Source: Steromphala cineraria | Taxonomy: Eukaryota > Mollusca > Gastropoda > Trochida > Trochidae | NCBI GenBank assembly: GCA_916613615.1 | Contig: OU744727.1 | Coordinates: 24,146,777 to 24,210,776 of the forward strand | Direction: 5' to 3' | Length of the DNA: 64,000 bases | Shown here: positions 44,881 to 58,075 of the stretch, one piece after another | Layout of the letters: every line of letters begins with the position of its first letter | Position numbering within the stretch: position 1 is the stretch's first letter | Position numbers and translations under genes: made by a program | Notes under the pieces: model-generated | Databases searched by the model: none | Told to the model about the DNA's origin: nothing | What the model saw: only the letters and a program-made list of their open reading frames with translations

Positions 44881-45769
44881 TGTCAACGTTTGTAAACGAA
44901 AGGTCATAAAATTAATGTTTAACCACACATTAAGCAGAATGTGTTACACATACATGTCCAGAACCACCTTATTTTATAAGACCTTTAGAAACGTTTAAAT
45001 AAGTGTTTTGAAAAGTAGACTTAAGTTCATACAGTTTTGTGCCAATATTGTTTTATCTCTCTCCTTCTCTCAGTTTCGTTAAGTTGGACTTTTTTGTGTG
45101 ATAGGAAAGATAACTTTATCTAAGCGCAGAAATTGTACCAGGAATGGTAACGATAAAATTGGTTATATTGTTGGAAACAACATTATAATAAAAAAAAATG
45201 CATTTAACGGGTTTCCAGCCAAATGTATTGAAGTTATGAAATCTTCAGAATAAAACATATTTTGCTTTTCATGAACATGGAGACATGAACAAACCAACTT
45301 ATTGTTTGATAACCGGAACGATCTTAAAAGTGTTATTGAACCATCAAATCAGTTTTTTATTTCGTCGTGTAAAGTGACTTCTGGCTTCTGTATTTCCAAA
45401 GTAATATTTTGCTTCGACTACATTTCTAAAAAGCTCTCAAATGTATGATACAGACGTCAGGCCCAAATGGAAAGTCAAAAATCGATTTGCGCTTCTTTCA
45501 TGTGTCCAAATGTGAGTATAAAAGTGAAAAAACGACTTCATTAGACATTATTCACTGGGAGAGATGTGCGTTACAAGTTAATTACAGTGGTGATCGGAAA
45601 GTTGACGGAAACCTACTTATATGTATGATGTCAACCATCTTGAATAATGTCATGATGGCCGAGAGAGGGTATTGGAAAACGTATAAACATTCATGTGATG
45701 AATGAGGTTTATCCTGTGAAACGAATAGTTTTAAAAGATATGGATTGCAGAGGCTAGAAGCAAAAATAT
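44881..45769. other. Non-coding DNA
   Basis: An 86-codon frame at 45445-45705 has no recognisable domain. Nothing else is supportable. Confidence 0.4.
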
Positions 45770-45777
45770 ATTGATAG

Positions 45778-46032
45778 CCAGTCTAAGTACACCTTGTCTC
45801 AATACTATCCGTTTCACTCCGATATTGAGTCTTGAAAGATCTAGTAGATGGTCGCATCAGTCGACCTTTCTGCGACAACGTTATACGTGCGAAGGCAGAC
45901 TATTGTGGCTTGGTTAGATGAGTTCTGATTGGTCAATTCAATACATTGCCTGACGCGACCCTCTACTAGACCTTTCTAGACTCAATATCGGAGTTAAACA
46001 AGTAATATTGAGGCTAGGTTTACTTAGACTGT
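45778..46032. mobile_element. hAT-like MITE (CCAGTCTAAG termini)
   Basis: 255 bp with inverted ends CCAGTCTAAGTACACC and GGTTTACTTAGACTGT. The core is inverted relative to 22136-22397 (GCGAAGGCAGACTATTGTGG here versus CCACAATAGTCTGCCTTCGC there). Flanks ATTGATAG (45770-45777) and ATTGCTAG (46033-46040) are an 8-bp duplication with one mismatch. Confidence 0.85.
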
Positions 46033-46337
46033 ATTGCTAGCTTGATGAATGCAATTTTAGGTAGTCAAATCCCGATCTCGGTCTGCAAACTCAAATCCAT
46101 CAATGTTAAATCTATTTACTTTCCTGTCAGTATTAAAAAAAACATTATATCTTTTTATATCATGTAAACGATCATATCCTTTATCCATTTCAGTATTCAA
46201 AAGCAGTAAGTCATCGCAAAGCATATAAATTAGGCTCATATAGTACAGCGGCTGAATAAAGGTGTTAAATTGCTATGCTCAAGTTGCTATTAAAACTTAC
46301 AACAAGTATGGCAAGTTTATGACGATCTTTATTGTAT

Positions 46338-46960
46338 CAATATTTGGTAACAGAAGAAAGAGGAATTCCCTTTGGCTTTTTTCCAGTGCCGCCATAATGC
46401 GCTAAGGCATTCATAGTAGAGACTGCGACAGGCATCCTTAAAGAGGGAAAACAAATATTTTGGGACCAATTTTCAAAGATCCTGGCTTATGCATATCCCT
46501 TGCAACTTTCATCCCAATAATGACCAAGAGCGTCTCAATCAATGAGGCTCATGTTCGGGGAATTTTCAGGCCGTTCTAATAATGGTATGTCCCTTGCAAC
46601 CAAAAACTCACGAGTGCTCTGGGAAAAATCTGAAAAAACATGACATTTACCCGGTGTTTTCATGTCATTGATGACCTCAGTCTGATATTTCTGGGAACTG
46701 AGAGTACCAGACACCATCTTAAGAATTCCGGTGCCATTTGATGACATGAGTAGCCAAACATGGACCTAGGTTTGAGTTTTACAGTCACTATGGTGCTAGG
46801 TTCGAATTTGAAACCCGGATATGTGCGTGTGGTCTTGCCTAATCTCTTCAGAGTTTACTCTGTCTTGCATTCAAAGGGGTTTCTTACATTGGGCGTAAAA
46901 TTTCTATTCAAATTGTTGTATAACCCCTTGAGATTGTGGTGTAAGCGATGAGTTAGCCTT
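46338..46960 (-). pseudogene. Tc1-like transposase relic
   Basis: Minus-strand fragments line up with the C-terminal half of Tc1/mariner DDE transposases. TRTYPGFKFEPSTIVTVK fits the block before the WG motif. After a frameshift, MSSNGTGILKMVSGTLSSQKY fits the GxG...G.mns.kY block. HVFSDFSQSTREFLVARDIPLLERPENSPNMSLID corresponds to the block that normally carries the second catalytic Asp and the SPDLNPIE signature. The relic ends with MPVAVSTMNAL...TKY, similar to the usual SMP...TKY terminus. Stops and at least two frameshifts, a short deletion after the second Asp, and the altered SPNMSLID make it inactive. Confidence 0.65.
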
Positions 46961-47726
46961 CCCTTGTGCACGAACCCTAGTCTTAGTCTTTTGAAAGTGA
47001 ATACCTTTGAAAAAAATTTTGACAAAAGATTGTTTTAAGGAATCAAATACAAGTTATCAAAACCGTCATAATTATTATTGCGATTAACCAGTTTAGTTTT
47101 TTAACTCAAAGGCAAAAAATGTTTTGACGGAATATATAGAATAGATGTTGAAAATAAAAGCCAAGTTATTATACAAAAATATGCACTCATCAATCTTCAG
47201 CATGATAATTTGTCTTGGTCAATATCTGATGTTACAGATGTGGAATCTGTCATTTAAGAAGCTAATTCTATTGATTTGATGCTTCAGCTAACGTGTCCAA
47301 ATCGATATCATCCTCATTCTGATCTATAGACGTCATAGATCAATGTGTCTTAGGTAATCTATGTAAGCTTCCGTCCACAGAAAATCATTACATACTACTT
47401 GTTCCAGATTGAAGCGGATTATATCAATATGAAGTAACATTAGTTTCTTCTTCTCATTGAAGTTGTTGTTGTAGCAAATGACTCACTTCCATTTAATGGA
47501 CTTTTTTTCACTTGATTTCACCAAACATATACAAAAGGCATTTTACAACTACAATGGCTAATCCAATTGCTCGCAAATTATTATATCAAGTTTGATGTTC
47601 TTTAGAATGTTTGCGTTAAGAATTTGTTTATTCCTTAAAGTAATGTCATCAATATTGGCACTGTCAGTCATTTTACTTTCTTGTTAAAATTAATACCAGC
47701 GATTTCAAGGATTGAACGTGTGCTTT
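46961..47726. other. Non-coding AT-rich DNA
   Basis: No supportable feature. Confidence 0.4.
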
Positions 47727-48082
47727 TTTAGTTATCCATTTTTTTCTTAGTAAACATTTAGTGACATTAACAAAAAAAAATATTTAGTTGTCCTTATTTC
47801 TCAGTAAACATTAACACATAGGATTTGTTTAGTTATTCCTATATGTCAGTAAACGTTTAGTGACATTAACACTAAAAATGTTTAGTTGTCCTTATTTCTC
47901 AGTAAACGTTTAGTGACATTAACACTAAAAATGTTTAGTTGTCCTTATTTCTCAGTAAACATTAAGTGACATTAACACTAAAAAATGTTTAGTTGTCCTT
48001 ATTTCTCAGTAAACATTAACACATAGGATTTTTAATTATCCCTATATGTCAGTAAATGGTTAGTGACATTAACACATAAGCA
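47727..48082. repeat. ~53-bp minisatellite with deletion variants
   Basis: About seven units of TTAGTTGTCCTTATTTCTCAG, then TAAACGTTTAGTGACATTAACAC. Some units lack the GTTTAGTGAC part (TCAGTAAACATTAACACATAGG), so long and short variants alternate. Unit ends near 47870-47990 are the most homogeneous. Confidence 0.9.
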
Positions 48083-48249
48083 TGTTAATCAAACATTCAC
48101 TGTGCCAATAACACTAGAATCAAATTAGAGAGACAGATTAAATTGTTCCAGATGTCATATTCCTTCCGTAATTTGATTATTGAGCCATGTTAGAGAACAA
48201 GCTTACTTTTTTCTGGCCTTTCATTTGTCATCTTGAAATCCCTGCAACA

Positions 48250-48396
48250 CTAAAGGGGCAGTAGCACAGTTCTAGGGGGAATATGAGGTGATGTCAGGAA
48301 AATGAAAATGAATTGTTCCAATTGAAAGACAATGTATTTAAACTAAGTGAAGCAGCGATAAATCAAATATATAATGTTGTGCTACTACCCCTTTAA
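48250..48396 (+). mobile_element. TTAA-type MITE with large internal deletion
   Basis: 147 bp, with left end CTAAAGGGGCAGTAGCAC joined after about 120 bp to right end GTGCTACTACCCCTTTAA. Both termini are kept, and about 210 bp of the interior is lost relative to full copies. Confidence 0.85.
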
Positions 48397-50196
48397 AATG
48401 GTTTGCATTTATTAATATTCTGTCACTAGTCTTCATCTCCTATATACATTACTTGGTATATGGTGATGTGTATTGAAAAAGACATTTGTTCTTGTAATTA
48501 GCATTGCTAAATTGGACCATCCATATGAACATTATTTAGGCAGATGTGCATTTAACCGAGCTTTTATATTTAATCACCAGACCTAAATTGACTCACTGAA
48601 TATTGGACAACGGAGGGATAGGATAGCATTTTAACCTATAAGAGCGCTGTTCAATTCAAATAGTTATGCAATTACATGTAGTTTCAACGATTAAGAGTTT
48701 CAAACATTTTGCAGTTTATAGATAGCCTATAGATCATGGCATTGAACTTTTTAAAACAGTTAAATAGCTTTATTGATAGGACTTTAAAAATTAGCCACTG
48801 AAACAATAAATGAAAATAATAATAAAAAAATAGTTCTGGCACCTGACCAGTGATGATATAATATATCGTCACTGGTCACAGTGAAAATATAAAATATCGT
48901 CACGGTTGCCTGATAGACAGTTTCTTTCACTGATAAAACCCAGCATTTCATCGCTGATCATATGATAAATTCCCATATCATTAAAACATACCTTTTTGTT
49001 TTACAGTGCTTTTACAAAATGAATTTTATAAAAAGGCTTTGACTTTCTGAGATTTGATTCATAAATAGCTTTGCTATAACAATAATACATCATATATAAA
49101 GAAATGATCTGGTTCAACCTGTCACAGGGAACGAACGTTACGCTAACTCCACTAATCTGTACCCTGGGTTCAGAAGCTAGATTCGGTCGCGCGGCCCGAC
49201 TTGGGATGTAGCCAATCAAATCATTTTCTCGCCACCTTCTCAATAAAATTTGAACAGGAAAATGATTTGATTCAAATGAAATGTGAGGGACATTTCCGAA
49301 AATAAGGAAGTCAAGTTTCCTTGATCAATGATGAAATACTATGATTCAATCTGAAACGAGGAGCATGTTATGTTCTGTTATATACGGACACTGTCAAGCG
49401 GTACTTAACACCTATTGATCTAAGACAGAGATGTTCCAGCATGTGGACCAAATCGATTCAGACACAGCTTGTTGGTAAAATCAATCCTATTACCTCCAAT
49501 TGTGGTGATTAAGAAGTCTACAATAGTTAGGAAGGCAGATGAAAGTCAGACTCAAACATCTATGGAATATTTTTCAGGTGATATAATTACGAAAATAATA
49601 TTACTTTATCATTTTCGTAATCACTTACAGACTTATATGTCGATTTGAAAAGAAAACATAATTTACAGTACAGTTGTACAAAAAAAAAGTTACAAAAAAG
49701 TCCACAACCTTTATTCACTATACTTATAACTTATTGAATAGCTTGTTTTTATCATAAATAAAGTTATGGAAATTTGCGTACTAAATTTGGTGTGATGGTT
49801 GTATTGGTTTAAAAAAAAATTCTTTTGCGTTAGCCAAAATTTTTCCCTTTCGAGGACATGATTACATCTTGAAAAACGTTATACTGCATTGTTGTATTTA
49901 TATTAAAATGTTTTTTAGATAACTATTTATTTTTGCAAATCATTAAAATTGTGCGGCCTTATATATGATTTATGTTCTTATTGATATATTTTTCTGTGAC
50001 GAAGAATATAAGATAAACCAACAAACGACTTTTCCCTTTTTACAGTGCATGAACGACTCTAATTAATTCAGGAAAAGACAGATTGTTAGTGTTTGCAAGG
50101 ACAAGTATGCTGTATTGTATTAATTTAACGGAAAGATAAGGTAGCCATGAGAACAAGTATAGTTCTTTTTCTAAACTGTCACGTCTCTAATAATCT
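48397..50196. other. Non-coding DNA with a 33-bp palindrome
   Basis: 48845-48877 is a near-perfect palindrome with GACCAGTGA and TCACTGGTC ends; a related ATATCGTCAC motif follows at 48894. No gene is visible. Because copy A is cut at base 1, part of 49-50.2 kb could belong to the duplication beyond the window. Confidence 0.5.
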
Positions 50197-50679
50197 TGCA
50201 ACATTGAGATCTGGTTTTTGGTTGTTATTAGAATATTAACTTGATAACAGACTTAAAATTGAGTGTGTAAATTACAGGTTTGCCCGTATATTTGGACTGT
50301 GCGTGTACATGTTTACTCATGACCGAAAGAAGGAACAACTTGAGATATGGATGATGAACGAGGCGTTAAAAAATGAATGAAAAATATCATTTAAATGCTC
50401 GTGATGATGTTTGATTCGGTAAAGTTGCCATGTTGTCTTCTGGTAGAGGTGTGAAGATTTCTGAACGGACCATCAACATAAATGTTACTAGGACTTATCA
50501 TTCTGTTATCTACTCCAGACTGATAAGTCTGGGAATAAAACAAAGTTCAGATTGACAGTAGAAGAGAACATGAAAATGGTCCCATTTAATAATGAAAAAC
50601 AAAATACTTAAAAAATATTAATAAATAAATAAAAATACCTTTTAGAAATGACAGTATGACTGCTTTTCGTTTCAACTGA

Positions 50680-50863
50680 GTGAGTGAGTGAGTTGGTGTT
50701 TAACGTGTTTTGAACAATATTTCAATTATTAAACACGTGGATGTTGCCATCCAAAAGAGATTAGATAGATCAGGGAGAAAGGGATCGAAAGGATGAGAGA
50801 AAAGACGGAAAGAAAGGCATAGTGAGAGATAGCAGGTTTTAGAAGGACTCACATTTGGTCTGG
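50680..50863 (+). mobile_element. SINE-like insertion with GAGTGAGTGAG head, copy B only
   Basis: 184 bp flanked by a perfect 12-bp duplication, CGTTTCAACTGA at 50668-50679 and 50864-50875. Copy A has the unoccupied site (CGTGTCAATTGA near 934). It starts GTGAGTGAGTGAGTTGGTG and includes a stem CGTGTTT...AAACACG. A 12-bp duplication fits LINE-driven insertion, and the GAGTGAGTGAG head resembles a SINE type I know from mollusc genomes. Confidence 0.8.
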
Positions 50864-53594
50864 CGTTTCAACTGAAGCATACTGAACACTTGCAGCCATA
50901 CGCTTACTACTGCATTATTATGTTTAAAATCAAAATGCACACCATAGTCATAATCTGCTACATATGTTTCTTAACCATAGATGAAATGTAATGATATTTG
51001 TGCAACAGTTCACCATAGAGACAATAGAACATACAGCCTTCTCTGCCATGGACACTTTACATCGCATGTGGTGCTTAACCAGGACAACATATTGCTTCAG
51101 TACACTGTTTCACAATGACACGCCACCACGGAAAGAACTAGGCAAATATGACACCAAAAGAGTCATCTTTATGTTCACAATTATAGCGTTTGTTGACAAT
51201 GTTGATGGCACTTGTGAATGTGAGTTTTAATTTTGAAACTAAATGTCATCGACACCTCCGTTGCCAAATCAACTGACAGCCTCTGATATTATTCACTGGT
51301 TTGACCTTGGCTAAGATTGGGGGATGTTTGATTGGCAATCGAGAACTACATTTCGTGCCATGAATATAGGGAAATCTCAAATCGAATTTCTGATGCCCTT
51401 TTCATAGGGTTGTTAATGTATTGTATGAGTGCATGCAGTATGATTTCCTCTTGGTTTATGTTATGACATATATTGGTAAGCCAAACCCTTTAAACCTCAC
51501 TATTGTGCTTTTATTCTCGGAGGGGTTATTTGGGAAAATCATGATACATAATAAGATTGACCAGCATTAAGGGTTGAACTGTCATTATCTTCAATTGTCC
51601 AATTTGCATCCATTGTGATACAAGAGTTGGGAGCTCAAACTCTAAATTCTTAAGGATTCATTTAAGAGTAGAGTGAGTGGTTTTCGTTCAGTTGATTATC
51701 GTCTTTGAAAGGTTTCAATGACATCATTATATCCTATTGTCCAATTTCCATGCATTTTGTCAGATGTTACACAGCAGTTGTTACTATACCAAATGTTAAC
51801 AGGTTTCACAATATGATGTGGAGGGAAATTTGATACAAAATAAGATTATGTTATATTTTTTTATGTCATAGAGAGAATAACTAGCGACACATTTTCATAC
51901 ATTTTCGGGATATTAACAATCAATTAAAGATTTTTTAAACAAACAAACCATAGAAACTGAATCCTTTACATTAACCATGCAAATATTTTTTATGAATAAT
52001 CAAACATAAAAAATAACAAACGTTTGTTGATTTGTTACAAATATCCTTGCAAGACGCCAGGTGCGTTTTACTTTTTCAAGATTATGATCTGTAATTTTGA
52101 AGTGCATAGATTATAACGTACATTATATCCTTTAGCTCGCAATCTCTTGGTTTATCTTTATTTCAGTTTGTCTATGATATAAGTTTATTCAAAGGCACAG
52201 AACGTTCTCGAAATTGTATTTCTTCCAATTTTACCAATTTATTTAAAAAAAATGCAAAATGAGGACAATTTGAGGGCAAAACGTATTGTAACTCTACCCA
52301 GATGTTAGAAGTCGAAGGAAATTATGTTCACTGGCAGAACCAAGGCCATGTTTCTCCAAAGTCTGATTAGCAGTAATCAAAGATTTATTTATCGTGCCAT
52401 GAATGATAAAAATCAAATATGAGTAACAGGTTCTGTGTATTTTCATTTCAAGCAGGCTCATATCATTGATTCTAAGATATTCCGATGCCCTTTTGGTAGT
52501 CTTGTTATTAATTTCATTAAAGCTTATATAATACGATTCCACTTATCTGTATTGTGAACTTTATTGGCAAGAGCAACAGGCTATCCCTCGTGATGCTTTT
52601 CATTGTCAGGTTTATTGTTAACAGATTATACAAGCACATTTTGCCTATGGTTCCATAACGCGATAAGTTGAAGAGCTATCTTAGAGGGTTGAAACGCCCT
52701 CATTACACTCATTATCCGATTTACAAGAATTGGGACGTTTAAAGTTTTGCGTTTGTTGGTTGGTTAACGTAAGAATCGATTTATAGTTCAAATCTCAGAG
52801 TTTCTATACATTATGTCAAGGAATGGTTGACTTAGAACCAATTTGATCACTGTAGAAGGATATACTTAACGAATACATTTTTGAAGGTTCTTAAATTGTC
52901 TGTGGAGTAGGAGTGGTGGGTGTATAATTTTGTTAATTTTGAGCAGCATCTTTATTTTGATATATGTCACCATTATATCCTATTATTCAATTTCCATGCA
53001 TTGTGTCAGGTGTTACATAGCACATGCAACAATACTAAATGTCAGGTTTCACAATCTGATTCCACACAAAATGTGATGCAATACTTTGTTCTTCTGAAAC
53101 ATGTCATAAGACTCATTATTTGAAAATTTCCAAGTACAAAAGTCTTGAACACTGACATTTTTGACATCATAATTGTACTTGTTCTTTTAAATGTTGAATA
53201 CAGGGGAGATTTACATTGTCGCAACACTTTTGTGAACACCACCGGAAGTGGACGAGCTATCTCTATATTAATTTCATTCACTTTTTTTAGGCATTTGATC
53301 TGATCGTCAACGAAGAGGACAAACATGTGCTGACATGACGAATTTCAGTGTTTTTAGGTATCTAAACAGGTGCGCATTGAGGCAAAATACACTTACTGTA
53401 ATACTTCTTATAAACAATATTACCCTCATTTTATCTGTTTTGTAATTTTAAAAAAGTGTTGAAGATGCTTCCTAATTGCACAGTTATGACCTTCACCAGA
53501 GAAAAATGAAATTACTTAAGTTTAACGTTTTTAAACTTAAATTTGAATTCAACAAAGGATCGCATAGAATTCTCTTAGCATTTTGATATTGAAT

Positions 53595-53889
53595 CATTCT
53601 CTCAACACAGAGGCTGCCGGATCAAGTCATGAAATGTTGATACAGAATCAATATATTACGCCGAAATCCGTGGGTTCCGTCAGTTTCCCCTGGTGGACAA
53701 AATTTGCACCACAATCCATTTGAATTTCCTTAAGTAGCCAAAATGATGATTAAAGAACAGCGCTTGCACAAGTAACTTTGATTGCCTCCGATCAGGCATC
53801 TACCATTCTAATCCACAAAATCGGGCGAAATAGAACAGAGGGTGTATCAACATTTCATTACTTCATCTGCCTCAGTGGGGAGAGAATGA
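53595..53889. mobile_element. Decayed hAT-like MITE (CATTCTC termini), copy B
   Basis: Exact positional equivalent of 3625-3919 (offset 49,970), inside the near-identical tract. Confidence 0.65.
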
Positions 53890-55419
53890 AATTGAATGCC
53901 CTCTGTTAACAATTTTGTAGGCATTTGTGAGCTTGCTCTGTAAGTATTCTCTCGGTGAATTTGATAATATTCACTGGCTGCACCTTGAACCAACGACTGT
54001 TTGGAAATAATCAAGAACTGCATTTCGTGAATATGAATATACAATCTAGGGTAATAAACATGATGAAATTCTTTTTAAAATTTCACATTTTATATTTTTT
54101 ATCAGAAGTGTCATCAATGACTCAATTTGACTCTCAGTTCATTGATTGTAAGAATTTCCTTTACTCACTGTTGTTGTGTTGTGTCTACACAAGCTTATGC
54201 GATATCAGTACACTTTTGATCAATGCTATGACCTATGGTGGTTATGTAAAATCTCATGATGCAATTTAGTATAATTACATAACGAGTTAAATGAATAGCA
54301 TTGTTAAAGGTTGAAGTGTCATCATTTCCTTCTGTTATCGAATTTATATTGAATGGGATGCATGCGTTTTGTAAATATATGTCCCAAATATCAGAGTTTC
54401 TAGCCATCATCTTAATGAAGCTTTGATGTAGTATAAATTGAGTTATCAGGTTGTAAAACAGTATGTTTAACCAATAACTTTGAAAATGAAAACTCATTTA
54501 AGTTGACTGTGGAGTAAGAATGGTGGGTGTATACTTTAAGTGGGTTGAGCAACGATCCTAAAGGTTGAAATGTCACCATTATATCCTATTATCCAATTAA
54601 CCTGTATTGTGTTTGATGGCACATGCAGCATTGCTAAATGTCAGAGGGTTAAACTGGCTGTTGACGAGAACAATGTAGTTTTATATTCTATTGAGAGATG
54701 TCAAATACTGCATTAAAGGTGTTACATTTTCATATGTAATATTTTAGAGATCCTGAAGTACAATTAATCAGTTTTGAATGTGACGCGTGAGGCTTTCCAT
54801 TCGAATCTTTGTTGGACTTTCTCTTTCAAATGAGATGAAAGGAAGTTGCTTTTGTTCTTGAAATTTATGGATATGTGAGTGCATGTGGAAGGACATGCTT
54901 TTAATTAAATTATTTCTTTCACCATAGCAGGCTTTTTGCCCTATTGACAAAAGCTCAAAGGGCTCTAGCGGTTCGTACGCTAGTGAGTCAAGATGGAAGA
55001 ATAGCAGTTACAATGGATGTCATTCAAGTTAACACTTAAACATTTATAGAAATGATCACTGCAATAATTGTGATGATAATTTGTAAAGCTGTAACAATCA
55101 ATTCACATGTTTTTCGATTCAATTACCAATAACTTAACCTCCTTTAAATTAGATAATTCAGTTTTATGATTTACATTTATCAGGAATTTGCAGTAGCGTT
55201 TACAGTACTGATTTAGTTTAATATTAGTTTGATATGTTGGTACTTCACTAGCTAAAGCAAGATATATACATCTATAGAAATATAGACATATATGATGTTT
55301 ACGTAACATGAAGGATGACATGGTCACGGATATAATGTTCAAGTTATTAACACAGTATTGTGGAGCCAATGAGCACACATTTGAATACATTTTCAAGCTT
55401 CACCCAATTGACAGCTTAA

Positions 55420-56001
55420 CCCTTACGATGCGGCTATATATTTTTGCTCTACAAGCCCACGTGGCGGAATTGTTTTGTCCGGTGCCAGCCACCGTTATAT
55501 CCTGATTAACCGCTTCTTTATTTTTGTGCGCGGATATACATATGATACATGGAAATAAAGACAATTCTCTCTTCTATACGATGATGTAAAAATTATAAAA
55601 TTATCTCTAATGGTTCGTGAGATATAAATGCCGCAAGGTGGGTACCCTCAATCATTTTGAGGTAAACAAATTTTTTGCGGCACTTGTCGCAACGCTTTGC
55701 CGCTTCTTTATTTTTGTGCGCGGATATACATATGATACATGGAAATGAAGACAATTCTCTCTTCTACACGATGATGTAAAAATTATAGAATTATCTCTAT
55801 TGGTTTGTGAGATATGAATGCCGCAAGGTGGGTACCCTCAATCATTTTTGAGAAAAGGTTTGATATTTTATATCCGGGAGCAGCCAAGACTGCTTGCAGT
55901 CAATATATAGCCTTATCCTGAAAGTTACGGATTTCGCCAAGAGGGCTTACGTGCCATTTTATATTTGGCCCGTAAATATCACGCGCCCCGCATCGTAAGG
56001 G
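55420..56001. mobile_element. piggyBac-like MITE, copy B only
   Basis: 582 bp with perfect 14-bp inverted ends CCCTTACGATGCGG / CCGCATCGTAAGGG and TTAA duplications at 55416-55419 and 56002-56005. Copy A has a single TTAA in the matching position (about 5922-5925). CCC/GGG ends with TTAA duplication are typical of piggyBac-type transposition. No transposase is present. The interior has a ~190-bp direct duplication starting CCGCTTCTTTATTTTTGTGC at 55510 and 55700. Confidence 0.92.
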
Positions 56002-57465
56002 TTAAAACTTTAGATGAAAAGTGCACATGCAGCCTGAAGATTTGATATAATGAAACCTTAATAAGCGTAATCTAGAAGATTCAATCAATGGAAAGTATAC
56101 ATACCAGGTTGCACAAATGTATACACTAAGGTCACTGACAATAACAGTAAATTGGGGGTGGTTCGTTTCCTTTTCGCTAAACTAGAGATAGTGAGTTGGT
56201 TTTTTTGCAATGTACGTTTGTACATATATTGAGACATATCTTAAATATATGTCAATCATTGTTTAAAGTGCCTAACGTAACTAGTTTGTCAAAAAAATTT
56301 AAAAAACGAACATACCCCGCATCATAGCAAGTTTCCATCAAGGGCGGGTTCGGCCATCGTTGAGAACAATCAGAACATGTTCAGCCTTTGCGTAGTATTC
56401 GATATTTGGGAGGGAAAACACTACATTACTTTACAAAGATAAATTTTATAATGATGAGGACTCGGTTAACTTTCAAAAGCGAAAAGGATTCCGATTTCTT
56501 TCAAACTAGAGGAGCCTCCTCTTCAAGTCCCTTTAAAGAGTTCTTTAGAAGAATGGTTTTGAGGAGGACCTTGAAATTATCACAACGAAATGTGCCCGCC
56601 TGTAATGACTGAACGTACCCCACAAATCACGTTTGCTCTTTTTTCAACATATTTTGCGAAAATTCACACTCATACCAAAATAAGTTGTTCGTTAGATATA
56701 CGTCTCGTCATGTTGGTTTATGCTTACTTAAGAACATATATATTCCCAAAAACAGTCAACATTTGTCAAAAACCAAGTGACGTGATTCGAATAAATTACT
56801 GTACTCATGCAGCTCGGTGTTTCTTCCACAGTTTGTAAAGAACTTGTTGGACTGTCGCCATTTTAAAGTCAATGTAGGAGTAAAGTCATGTTGTCTCTTA
56901 CTAATCAAAGTGGCCACCGACCAAAAATTATGAACATGCTCCGAGGTTGTGCCTGCCCCGGTCTCCCCTAATACCCCTGCCAATTGCACTCATTTATGTT
57001 TTTATGAAATTTTAAGTTAACTCCAGTTTGTTATGGAAGTTTACTAGAATACCACTCCATTCTAGAAGTTTGTGTTTCGATGAAATACAACGTTACTAGT
57101 ATTCGTGCATTTTATCGAAAGTTATTTGTATATAATATTCTCGTTCATGTTAACAGTGGCTTTGGTTAGCTTAGTTCCAATGCATTATGTCTAGATAAAC
57201 GACACTTGGTCTAATAGTTAATTTTGTTTTTTTATAATTTTTTATTTTTGTTGCATTTTACAGAGTTAATAGTTAACTAATAGTTAATTGAGTGTTGAGA
57301 CACATGTTGATGCGTTGTCACTCTCTTTTATCTCATTTATAGCAAAGCACATGTCTAATAATGTCATTCTACTTTCTATTTCTATTTTTCTTTTCTGCTA
57401 TAACTGCTCTGGAGGCCATATATATATTAAAATTTCAATATTGCATCTATTTACTTGTTCCTCAA

Positions 57466-57860
57466 ATGATGAAAGTTATGTTCATCCCTTCTTATCTGCT
57501 TATTCATATGAAAAAATCATCTTTGAAGTGTGAATCTAATCATTTTATGGTGCTTATAATACACTTTTGGATCACATTGAAGTTTGTGATGATCTATCAT
57601 GGAATGAAGTTATTTGCATACCTTCAGGTAAGTCACTATCTAGAGACCAGCTTCTAACGATCAACGTTCATGAGATCAATATTTGAAGCATATGAGGGAA
57701 GATGCAGCAATACTTTGGGAAATAGAGTTCCGTTCAGCCAATCTGCGTTTGAAGATTAGACAAATCCCTTGATACAATAAACTTTGACATCATTTTCCCG
57801 GTTGCTTGTAACTGCCATCAAATTGCTAGTATCTGCATACGTCTAACCAACAGACACCAC
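57466..57860. other. ~390-bp segment present only in copy B
   Basis: Copy A goes directly from CTTGTTCCTC to AGACACCACCGACACG (7345-7368). Copy B has extra sequence between these. A 98-codon frame (57361-57657) runs across the left junction and contains CAGGTAAGT (57627-57635), a strong splice-donor match, but no domain is recognised. Confidence 0.6.
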
Positions 57861-57864
57861 CGAC

Positions 57865-58075
57865 ACGTAACCCAGGAAACTAGACGTAACCCAGGAAACT
57901 AAGACATTTCCATATCGTGACCAAGGAAACTAAGACATGTCAATATCGTAACCCAGGAAACTAAGACATTTCCATATCGTTACCCAGGAAACTAAGACAT
58001 TTCCATATCGTTACCCAGGAAACTAAGACATTTCCATATCGTAACCCAGGAAACTAAGACATTTCCATATCGTGA
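57865..58075. repeat. 31-bp minisatellite expanded in copy B
   Basis: About six full units plus a partial of ACCCAGGAAACTAAGACATT followed by TCCATATCGT. Copy A has a single unit (7388-7420) in the matching place. Confidence 0.95.

Noticed and set aside
49001..49243. 80-codon minus-strand frame near a GC-rich patch (GGTCGCGCGGCCCGAC)
   Set aside because: The patch may be a remnant of a repeat, but no domain or element ends could be identified.
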